Under the pieces are notes generated by a model. It was not told the origin of the DNA and searched no databases. It saw only the letters and a program-made list of their open reading frames with translations. Below are positions 1-7,500 of a stretch of 18,290 nt of DNA, in pieces; within the stretch, counting starts at the first letter, position 1, and each line of letters begins with the position of its first letter. Origin of the DNA: Desulfobacula sp. (GTDB taxonomy: Bacteria > Desulfobacterota > Desulfobacteria > Desulfobacterales > Desulfobacteraceae); NCBI RefSeq assembly GCF_021107415.1, contig NZ_JAIOSW010000126.1, forward strand, positions 1 through 18,290, in the 5' to 3' direction. The translations under genes and the position numbers were made by a program.

Positions 1-2
1 AA

Positions 3-170
3 ATTTCTGAAGAACCGGTTTCCCTGAAAGAGACCTTGGAAATGACTGAAAAAAAAGCCATTCAAACCGCCCTTGATATTGCAAATGAAAACCGGTCAAA
101 GGCAGCAGATATTCTTGGAATCGGCCGTCGTACCCTTTATACAAAAATGGCATACTATCGTATCGAGTGA
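3..170 (+). CDS. C-terminal end of a sigma-54-dependent regulator (Fis-type HTH), partial
   Basis: The window opens inside this gene. Only the last 55 residues are visible, ending at TGA 168-170. They contain a Fis-like helix-turn-helix: a helix rich in EKKAIQTAL, then NRSKAADILGIGRRTLYTKM and YR near the end. That pattern is the signature of the DNA-binding end of NtrC/AtoC-type enhancer-binding proteins, which activate sigma-54 promoters. The ATPase and any receiver or sensor domain lie upstream of the window, so the signal and targets cannot be stated. The gene ends convergently with the minus-strand gene ending at 201, with about 30 bp between them. I see no clear -24/-12 element upstream of the mttB gene at 1382, so a regulatory link to the methyltransferase cassette is not supported by the sequence. 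Confidence 0.85.
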   Translation: MSEEPVSLKETLEMTEKKAIQTALDIANENRSKAADILGIGRRTLYTKMAYYRIE

Positions 171-200
171 GGTATTAATTGTTGTGATTTTTTTTGCTGA

Positions 201-1115
201 TCAGTATTTAACAATTCCAAGATATTTTCTGAATTTTCCCCGGAATTTCCGAAAGGGATTGGAAAATATTTTCGCATAGCTTTCAATGGTGGTCATGGCT
301 TTTTCCGGCTCAAACACATCCTGGAAAACAAGGTGTTTATATTTGGTGATCCAGATATAGAAGTCTGTTTCCGTCCGGTGGGGAAACCGGGATATGATTC
401 CGTTTTTTTGGATTAAGTCCTTCATGGGTGAGTAAATATTGTCAAACCAGGATATTGCTGCTTCTTTAATGTTGATATCTTTTTTTTCTTTTTTTGCCAG
501 GTAAAATCTGTGCCGCTGTATATGTTCCATGAGAATAGGGTATCCACCTAGAACAGTCAGATGAAGTTGCGGGTTTCTTGTTTTTTTTAATCCGGTTTCC
601 TTTAAAAACCGGTGATATGTTTCAAGAATGGCAATCTGCTCTATGTCTGTTTTGTCGTCAAGGGAAAGATCACAGTCATATTCAAATACTTTTGCCTCAA
701 TCGCGACCATGTTTTTTGATTTCGCCACAGATACCCTGTGGTGGCCGTCTTTAACAAAATAGGCGTTGCACACCTTGTATAGCTCAACAGGCGGGAGGTC
801 TCTGCCGGATTCGACCGCAGTTTCTATTAGTTTCCATCTGTTCCTTAAATTTTCGTCCAAAGGAAGGAAATGCCTGGTAAAATTTCTATAGCGGCCCTGG
901 CTGCCGACGATTGAATCCAGTGGCACAGACTTTAACCCCAAGGCTCTTACATACCAGAGTTCGAGTTTTTCTTTGACGTCATCAAAAGGAAGGAGACGTC
1001 TGGATTTTCTGAGCAGCAGATTTTTGAGTTCCTGGATAAACGCTTTTGAAATTGCTTTTGAAAAAGCGATATCCGACTTATATTTTGATACCGCCTCTTT
1101 ATTTGGTTTTATCAC
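201..1115 (-). CDS. ParB/sulfiredoxin-fold domain protein of unknown function
   Basis: A 304-aa protein. Residues about 60-145 look like a ParB/sulfiredoxin-type fold: an LPPVELYKV strand, then VKDGHHRVSVAK (residues 121-132, with GHHR at 124-127), then a strand IEAKVFEY. This DGHHR box is the nucleotide-contacting motif of ParB-like and Srx-like proteins. The rest (about 150-304) is basic and helix-rich with no motif I recognise, and no ParB helix-turn-helix is obvious. So this is probably not a chromosome-partition ParB. The likely start is GTG at 1115-1113: the frame runs upstream to a stop at 1172-1170 without an ATG, and the ribosome-binding site is weak, so the start is uncertain. It is transcribed divergently from the mttB cassette and shares the 1116-1381 intergenic region with it. 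No partner gene is visible. Confidence 0.7.
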   Translation of the reverse strand: MIKPNKEAVSKYKSDIAFSKAISKAFIQELKNLLLRKSRRLLPFDDVKEKLELWYVRALGLKSVPLDSIVGSQGRYRNFTRHFLPLDENLRNRWKLIETAVESGRDLPPVELYKVCNAYFVKDGHHRVSVAKSKNMVAIEAKVFEYDCDLSLDDKTDIEQIAILETYHRFLKETGLKKTRNPQLHLTVLGGYPILMEHIQRHRFYLAKKEKKDINIKEAAISWFDNIYSPMKDLIQKNGIISRFPHRTETDFYIWITKYKHLVFQDVFEPEKAMTTIESYAKIFSNPFRKFRGKFRKYLGIVKY

Positions 1116-1320
1116 TAGTGATAAGTGGTTCCATGGCTTTGTTGGTAAAGTGTGCGTAATAAATTTTAATCAAATTGTGTTTTATACTAATCATATAAGA
1201 AACAAAAGTCAACATGTATTGTATTTATTCTCGTTGATTAAAAATTTTGATAGGTTTTGTTACATCTTTCTTGACATATAATAAATACCATGTCATTTAA
1301 ACAAAGAACCAAAACAAAAT

Positions 1321-1352
1321 CCAGGCAAAACAAAATGTTTTGGTTTGCCTGG
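1321..1352 (+). repeat. Near-perfect 32-nt inverted repeat in the mttB leader
   Basis: The arms are CCAGGCAAA (1321-1329) and TTTGCCTGG (1344-1352), continued inward by CAAAA (1331-1335) and TTTTG (1338-1342), with one a/g mismatch and a TG centre. It ends 18 bp before the Shine-Dalgarno AGGAG of mttB. No T-run follows on the plus strand, so it does not look like a simple intrinsic terminator. An upstream segment AACCAAAACA (1307-1316) is the exact complement of TGTTTTGGTT (1336-1345), which overlaps the right arm. The leader could therefore form two mutually exclusive stems. It may be an operator palindrome or a leader RNA switch. Confidence 0.6.
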
Positions 1353-1370
1353 AAAATGAAACTTACTTAA

Positions 1371-1375
1371 AGGAG
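1371..1375 (+). promoter_or_regulatory. Ribosome binding site that fixes the mttB start
   Basis: AGGAG sits six bases before the ATG at 1382. An in-frame TTG at 1340 would start translation inside the hairpin, 14 codons earlier, with no Shine-Dalgarno. The ATG at 1382 is therefore preferred. Confidence 0.75.
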
Positions 1376-1381
1376 ATCGTA

Positions 1382-2833
1382 ATGAATTTAATGGGCTTAC
1401 AGGGTGGGCAGTATCGCCCCTTGTCACCGGAACAGATAAAAACAGTGCATGAAGCTTCCATGAAGATTCTTGAAAAAACAGGAATTACGTATGAACAGGG
1501 TCTGGAAGATACTGTTCAAATGCTTGAAGACAACGGTGCTGCCATTGACAGGGATAGAAAAAAAATCAGTTTTTCAAATGATATGATTACTGAACAGGTG
1601 GCAAAAGCCCCTGAAAAAGTTGTTCTTTGCGGCCAGGACCCAAAAAACGATCTTCATCTGACCGAAAATCGAGTCCATCTGGGGACCGGGGGTGCTGCCA
1701 TCAAGATTCTGGACATGGAAACAGGCAGGGTCAGATCCACAACCCTAAAAGATCTCTATGATGTGTCACGGCTTGTGGATCAACTGGATAATATTCATTT
1801 TCTGGTAAGGCCCTGCATTGCCACAGACATTGATAAGGCAGACTATGATATCAATATGTTTTATGCATGCCTTGCAGCATCTTCAAAACATGTCATGGCC
1901 GGGGTGAATGATGAACAGGGGCTTCACAATGTCATTGAAATGGCATCCATGATTGCCAAAGGCCTGGACAAACTTACGGAAAGACCTTTTATTTCCGTGA
2001 TTACTTCCTTTGCCATCAGCCCGTTAAAGTTGTGTACCCAGTCCACCCATATCATGCAGGAAGCAAACCGCAACCGCATCCCTGTTGCACTTTCCAGCGC
2101 ACCCATGGCCGGATCAACTTCTCCTCTGACCATGGCAGGCACCCTGGCCCAGCTTCATGCGGAACAGCTTGCAGGCATCACCATATGTCAGTTAACCAAT
2201 CCGGGGGCACCCCTGCTTTATGGCGGAATCCCGGGCATGGCAAATCTCAAAACCATGGGATATTCAGGAGGCGCTGTGGAATGCGGTATGATGAATGCAG
2301 CTATCCATCAATTATCAAATCACATAAAAGTACCCAATTACAATTCAGCAGGACTTTCCGATTCCAAGGTTCCGGATGCCCAGGCCGGATATGAAAAAGC
2401 GTTTACTGCATTGCTTGCATCCATGGGTGGCGCAAATTATATACATCACAGTGCCGGCATGCTTGAATCCATGCTCACCATTGCACATGAGCAGTTTGTC
2501 ATTGATGATGAGATTATCGGAAACTGCTGCAAGGTTCTCAAAGGGATTGATGTTGATGCAGAACACCTTGCCCTGGAAGTGATCGAGTCGGTCGGACCCG
2601 GAGGAAATTTCATGACTTCTCCCCATACCATGACCCATTTGAGAACGGAATACTATAACGGCAATGGCGTAACTGACAGGAAAAGCCGTGAAAAATGGGA
2701 ACAAGACGGCAGTCTTGATACCAGGCAAAGAGCACTTGGCATAGCCAGAAAATTTCTTGCAGGCTCTAAACCGTCTTATATCCCTGAAGAGATTGATAAG
2801 GCCATAAAAGAAAAATTTAACATATTATTATAG
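1382..2833 (+). CDS. mttB: MttB-family corrinoid-dependent methyltransferase (non-pyrrolysine)
   Basis: A 483-aa cytoplasmic enzyme of the trimethylamine methyltransferase (MttB) superfamily, which forms a TIM barrel. It transfers a methyl group from a methylated amine to the Co(I) corrinoid of a partner protein. Family marks are the N-terminal LSPEQIKTVHEASMKILEKTG segment (14-34), SDSKxxDAQAGxE (326-338) and ESVGPGGNF (402-410). The frame is open throughout with no internal amber codon, so it belongs to the non-pyrrolysine branch. Characterised members of that branch demethylate quaternary amines such as glycine betaine (MtgB), proline betaine (MtpB) and carnitine (MtcB). Which substrate applies here cannot be told. 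It ends with TAG. The corrinoid protein and the methyl-THF methyltransferase follow at 68 and 15 bp, so this is probably one operon. Expression may be controlled by the leader hairpin at 1321-1352. Confidence 0.9.
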   Translation: MNLMGLQGGQYRPLSPEQIKTVHEASMKILEKTGITYEQGLEDTVQMLEDNGAAIDRDRKKISFSNDMITEQVAKAPEKVVLCGQDPKNDLHLTENRVHLGTGGAAIKILDMETGRVRSTTLKDLYDVSRLVDQLDNIHFLVRPCIATDIDKADYDINMFYACLAASSKHVMAGVNDEQGLHNVIEMASMIAKGLDKLTERPFISVITSFAISPLKLCTQSTHIMQEANRNRIPVALSSAPMAGSTSPLTMAGTLAQLHAEQLAGITICQLTNPGAPLLYGGIPGMANLKTMGYSGGAVECGMMNAAIHQLSNHIKVPNYNSAGLSDSKVPDAQAGYEKAFTALLASMGGANYIHHSAGMLESMLTIAHEQFVIDDEIIGNCCKVLKGIDVDAEHLALEVIESVGPGGNFMTSPHTMTHLRTEYYNGNGVTDRKSREKWEQDGSLDTRQRALGIARKFLAGSKPSYIPEEIDKAIKEKFNILL

Positions 2834-2901
2834 TGCCGGAATAAAAACATGAAATTACGATGTAATCGTTCGGATACTATTTAAAAAAAAGGAAAACAAG
2901 C

Positions 2902-3534
2902 ATGACTGATTTTAATGAAATAAAAGAGACCCTGGTTAACCTTGATGAGCAGCGTCTGATTGAACTGGTGAATGAGGCGCTGGCAAAGAACATCCCTCCC
3001 GGTGATATCCTCAATAAAGGTTTGATTGCCGGAATGGATATTGTCGGCGAAAAAATGGAGAACGAGGATATGTTTATCCCGGAAGTGCTTATGGCTGCCC
3101 AGGCAATGGGTAAAGGTGTTGAGATCCTTAAACCCCTTCTGGGCGATGAAGATACCTCTGCCAGGGGAAGTGTTGTCATTGGTACAGTTAAAGGAGATCT
3201 TCATGATATTGGTAAGAATCTTGTGGCCATGATGATGGAAAGCGCCGGTATGGACGTCCATAATCTGGGTGTGGATATTGCTCCTGAAGAATTTGTGAGA
3301 ATGATCAAGGAGAAAAATGCGGGTATACTTTGCCTTTCAGCACTTTTAACTACCACCATGCCAATGATGAAACAGACCATTGATGCCGTGGTTGAAAGCG
3401 GGTTGAGAGATCAGGTTAAAATTATGGTGGGGGGTGCACCGGTCACCCAGGTATTTGCCGATGAAATCGGTGCTGATGGATTTGCTGCTGATGCGGGTTC
3501 GGCTTCAAAACTTGCTAAAACCCTGGCAGCCTGA
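2902..3534 (+). CDS. mtqC: Corrinoid methyl-carrier protein (MttC/MtqC type)
   Basis: A 210-aa cobalamin-binding protein that shuttles a methyl group between the MttB enzyme and the pterin methyltransferase encoded on either side. Residues about 5-85 form the helical cap domain of methionine-synthase-type B12 proteins (LIxGMDIVGEKMENEDMFIPEVLMAAQAM). Residues about 90-205 form the Rossmann-like B12 domain, with GDLHDIGKN at 98-106. His101 is the expected lower cobalt ligand. SALLTTTM lies at 146-153 and GGAP at 177-180, both contacting the nucleotide tail in this family. Length and motifs are complete. The start has AAGGAAAA just upstream (2889-2896). No RamA-type reductive activase, which such proteins usually need to recover from Co(II), is encoded in the window. 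The symbol is by family resemblance; mttC or mtgC would be equally defensible. Confidence 0.93.
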   Translation: MTDFNEIKETLVNLDEQRLIELVNEALAKNIPPGDILNKGLIAGMDIVGEKMENEDMFIPEVLMAAQAMGKGVEILKPLLGDEDTSARGSVVIGTVKGDLHDIGKNLVAMMMESAGMDVHNLGVDIAPEEFVRMIKEKNAGILCLSALLTTTMPMMKQTIDAVVESGLRDQVKIMVGGAPVTQVFADEIGADGFAADAGSASKLAKTLAA

Positions 3535-3549
3535 ACCGGAGGAAATAAT

Positions 3550-4350
3550 ATGTTTGAAGTAATCGGCGAGAGGATTAATACCTCCAGAAAACTTGTCCAG
3601 GCAGCTGTGGTTGAACGTGATGCAGATTATATTATTGATGATGTTAAAAAACAGCAGGAAGCAGGCGCAGATTTTATTGATGTCAATGCCGGTGCCAGAA
3701 TAGGGCACGAAAAAGAGGACATGCAATGGTTGCTTAAGACAATTAAGCCCATTGCCACAGTCTCGCTCTGTCTGGACAGTCCTGATCCGGCAATCCTTGA
3801 AATGGCTTATGGCATGGTAGACAATCCCCCAATGATAAACTCTATCAGTCTTGAAAAAAATCGGTTTGATACCATGATGCCTTTTTTGAAGGGAAAAGAT
3901 TGCAAAATTATTGCCCTTTGCATGGACGATGCAGGTATGCCGGCATCATCTGACGATATTGTGGCAAGAGCTAAGGAACTGGTTACCAGACTTGAATCCA
4001 TTGGAATGAAACAGGATTCTATCTACATTGATCCCCTTGTTCAGCCAATAAGTACGGATTCCACAAAAGGCACTATGGTTCTTAACGCAGTAAGACAGAT
4101 TAAACAACTATTTCCAGATGTTCACATCACAGGAGGACTTTCCAATATTTCATATGGTCTGCCTGAAAGGAAGATCATCAATCGGACCTTTGTGACGTTG
4201 ATGATGGATGCTGGCATGGATTCGGCTATTATTGATCCTTTGGATTCCAAAATCATGGCCGCCATAAAAACAGCAGACTTGCTTCTTGGCAATGATAATT
4301 TTTGCATGTCCTATCTTAAAGGGGTCCGTTCCGGCATGATCAAATCCTGA
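3550..4350 (+). CDS. mtqA: Methylcorrinoid:tetrahydrofolate methyltransferase (MtgA/MtqA, AcsE-like)
   Basis: A 266-aa pterin-binding TIM-barrel enzyme that moves the methyl group from the methylated corrinoid protein to tetrahydrofolate, or the reverse. Visible marks: GERIN (6-10), FIDVNAG (42-48), LCLDS with Asp76, NSIS with Asn97, IDPL with Asp161, and GLSNISYGLP (196-205) with Asn199. Asp76, Asn97, Asp161 and Asn199 sit where the pterin-contacting and catalytic residues lie in the AcsE/MeTr family. There is no corrinoid or methionine-synthase homocysteine domain, which fits the short length. GGAGGA (3538-3543) precedes the ATG and only 15 bp separate it from the corrinoid gene, so coupling in one operon is very likely. 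Its position says that the methyl groups enter the folate C1 pool and so probably the Wood-Ljungdahl pathway, used oxidatively in sulfate reducers. Confidence 0.9.
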   Translation: MFEVIGERINTSRKLVQAAVVERDADYIIDDVKKQQEAGADFIDVNAGARIGHEKEDMQWLLKTIKPIATVSLCLDSPDPAILEMAYGMVDNPPMINSISLEKNRFDTMMPFLKGKDCKIIALCMDDAGMPASSDDIVARAKELVTRLESIGMKQDSIYIDPLVQPISTDSTKGTMVLNAVRQIKQLFPDVHITGGLSNISYGLPERKIINRTFVTLMMDAGMDSAIIDPLDSKIMAAIKTADLLLGNDNFCMSYLKGVRSGMIKS

Positions 4351-4563
4351 CAGATGATGAGCCGACTAACCTTAAAACCATGGGGAATATTTGGCTAAGT
4401 CAAATGGGTGATTATTATTCAATTGATGACAAATTGCCAAAATATCAAAAAAGATGGTCTGATATCTAAAAATATCCTTCAGATTTGAGCGTTTGCCTTT
4501 ATTTGATTTATGTATTAAATAATTCAACAGGCATTAAAGATAACAAAGAGGGAAGTATCCGAT

Positions 4564-7500
4564 ATGTGCGGTATTGTTGTGTATTATGGGGATGCTGAAA
4601 ACAGGTTGACACGGGTGTTTACCGGGATGTGGGCCATTATTTACCGAGCGCCTGACAGCACAGGAATCGGTATGATCGGAAGTGATCTGGAGCCCCTCAA
4701 GATTCGGCGGGAGTTAGGATCTGTAGATAATCTCATTGACCGGCTCATTGAGTCTCCTATATTTGACGAGAGTGAACTCCGGGTGGTTTCAGTCATGGAT
4801 GATGCTTTTCACAGCTATTCGGATTTTATGGTTCAAAATCAGGAAAAACTTATTGCATTTGAGGGCTTTTCACCAAAAGAACGTTTCATCGACAAACCGG
4901 ACAACAAATCCTTTTTAAGATGGTCAGCGTTAACAGACATTCAAAATATTCTGCAGGTGGAGCCGGGAACCGCAGGAAATCCTGAAATTCAGGAATATTT
5001 TAAAATAGACTCTCCTAAACAATTCAAGGCCACCATCAACCGTCTGGTCATGGACTTTGATCTTCCCTTGGCCATTGCTAAAAAATTCATGCTTACAGGG
5101 TTTGAGACCCTGATCCGCAGTAAACGGGAAAATGGGTCGGCACCAGTTAATGAAAATGATCTTGTCCATGAGTTCCAGCAGATATTTGATAGCTATGCCT
5201 ATGATGAAGACCCAGGTCGACCTGTGCGAGTCACTTATAAACCCGGTCCAAAAAATCCCTATGCAAGAAAATATGTCTGGCAATATCTCAGGGACATGGT
5301 TGTCACACTGCCGCCGGATTATACCATGGACGGCATTGCCAATCTTTTCAGGAGCATTGACAGTTCTGTTCTGGCTAACATCATCCATACCCCTGAAATG
5401 GATGACAGGATACAGTTAATATTTGAGAATTTCTGGGGTGTGAATAAAACCACGCCTCCTGTTTACTGGCGAACACTGTACCGGACAGAGCGGATCTATA
5501 ATGTGTACGGAATTGCAGCTGCCTCTGCTCTGGCTTATTTCCAGATAGATGTTTATATGAAAAAAATGTTAAAAACCAGCAAGGAAAATAATCTGCCGCC
5601 AGGCCACATCCCGGGTCGCACGCATCCTCTACTGCTTAAATATATGGTTCAGCCGGTAATTGGTCAGGGCAGGTGGGCAATACAGTCGTCTACCTCTGTT
5701 CGCAATGCTCATCCTTTTATAGATGAAAAAAAATTAAGAGCTGTGGTGTTAAACGGACAATTCAGCACTGATATTGAATCCAGGATCAGAGAGTATCTGA
5801 CCCAGGTAACAAAGATTAATTTGAGAAGTGATAACTCAACCGAATTGTTTGTCATGCTCTGGGGACATTATTTTGATACGGCTTATATGGCAAGCCAGCG
5901 GTATGAGGTGATCGAAAAACAACATCGTCTTGGTCTTGAGGACGTTTCCGTGTGCAGCCAGTCCGTTGATTATGGTATTTTCACAAAACTGAGTAACAAG
6001 ACAAAGCATGATATTGACGAAATGTCATTTATCCAGGCAATGGAAACCATGGTCAGGTCAGGGGGGCAATTTGCCGTTTCCGGGATCAGCATGGTATCCA
6101 CTGACCGGCTTTTTGTAGCTGCCCATAAACGACCGGTGTATATTGTTAAACGGCAGGATACATCGGACTTCATGGTGGTGTCTGATATAAACGCCGCCCT
6201 GGGACTTTTTCCCCAGACCCTGATCCAGTCCACCAGCATAAAACTGCGGAAATTAATGAATACGTATTCCAAAAAATCGGTGATAGTGGAGCCGGATTTT
6301 TTTGATGATGAGTCCGACAGCCGGGAGTCATGGTTCAGACGGGAAAAAACGGCTCTTCTGGCACCATTCCAGGTGGAGATATATGCTTTGGATCAGGAAC
6401 GAGTGTTTGCTAAAATTCAGACAAACGCCGGCATAAACAATGTGCTGCGGGAACTTACAATCATGGATTTCTCAGGAAAGGTTAAAACCGATATCCGGCC
6501 AGATCATATCTCTCTGACACCCATTACCTTTAAAAAAGATTTCGGCAGGACTTTTTATGAAGAACATTTGTTTGAAATACCAGGGTTGCTTAAGGATGTG
6601 CTGGGTCGGTATTCCTGTCCTGATCGCCATATACCAGTATTTGACATAAGAGAACGCCTTTTAAGAAAACGGTTTGGAGCAGATCTTGCTTCCTTGAACC
6701 GGATCATTCTGGTCAGCACGGGTTTTAGTTATCTTTTAGCCGAGGTGGTTGAAAAAAACATGGAGCAATTTCTGACCGGGATTAATATTATCGTAGCCAC
6801 CCCCCTGGAAATCGGCATGGTGGAAAAATCCATTAATCCTGACGGGGATCTGGTGATAATGGTATCATGGTCTGGTACCACTTCAGATATGATTGATTTT
6901 GCATCCCATCTTTTGACCCGGAATGTCCTCATGGTCGGGGTTACTGAAAAACCGTTTTCCGACCTGGCACTCATCACCAGAAAAAGTGCGGGTGTTATAC
7001 CCGTGCTCAGCGGAGAAGAAGTGACTGTGGCCCCGCTTAAAAGTTCTATCTGCATGCTTTTGGTTCTGGAACTTTTTTGTATTTATATTTCTGTGTTAAC
7101 CTCTGACGATACAAAAAAGGCCGCTGATTTTTGTAAGGAAATAAAACAAATTCCAGAAAAAATTAATGCCATGTTAAGCGATGAAAAAGTAATTACCTTC
7201 TGCCAGGAGGTTGCAAAAAAAACCCAAAATACAAACATCCATTATATTGTTGATGCCCTTCATGATGTCGGATCTGCTAAAATAGGGGCATTGAACCTCG
7301 AACTGAATGCCTGGACATCCATGGGAAATGCTATTGATTATTCTGAGATGGATGCATTCATTCACACCCCTCTGGCAGACAAGGACCTGATTCTTGTGAA
7401 CGCTACCAATGCTCAACGGCTGATCCAGGGAATCGATTTCATGAAAGGTCTTTATGGAAACAGAAAACGTTTTTTTGCAATGAGTTATAAAAACAGGGAG

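Larger units (their letters stand above)
1116..1381. promoter_or_regulatory. Divergent intergenic region upstream of the mttB cassette
   Basis: This AT-rich region separates the minus-strand ParB-like gene from mttB. A TATAAT hexamer lies at 1277-1282. A TTGACA lies at 1271-1276, but the two boxes abut, so they cannot belong to one promoter. With -35-like TTTTGT at 1255-1260 the TATAAT would have a 16-bp spacer, which is only a weak candidate. A 6-bp inverted repeat, TGACAT (1272-1277) and ATGTCA (1290-1295), brackets this area. The downstream part holds the strong hairpin described separately. No sigma-54 type element was found by eye. Confidence 0.4.

Noticed and set aside
171..200. T-run between the convergent genes as an intrinsic terminator
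   Set aside because: Eight T residues are present but no GC-rich stem precedes them; only a 7-bp AT-rich inverted repeat with a long loop is found.
1340..1381. N-terminal extension of the first MttB from a TTG at 1340
   Set aside because: It begins inside the hairpin, has no ribosome binding site and adds residues unlike the family. The ATG at 1382 has AGGAG at the right distance.
2831..2881. The TAG at the end of the first mttB read as pyrrolysine, with 16 further residues to a TAA
   Set aside because: All conserved MttB segments lie before it, the length is already normal, and TAG also ends the oxidoreductase and second mttB genes, so it is an ordinary stop.
4404..4469. A 21-codon frame in the 213-bp gap between mtqA and the giant gene
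   Set aside because: No ribosome binding site and no recognisable sequence. The gap otherwise shows no clear promoter or strong hairpin.
4930..5388. 152-codon open frame on the minus strand inside the giant gene, and similar long antisense frames elsewhere
   Set aside because: They lie opposite well-supported coding sequence with conserved motifs and lack start signals and family features of their own.
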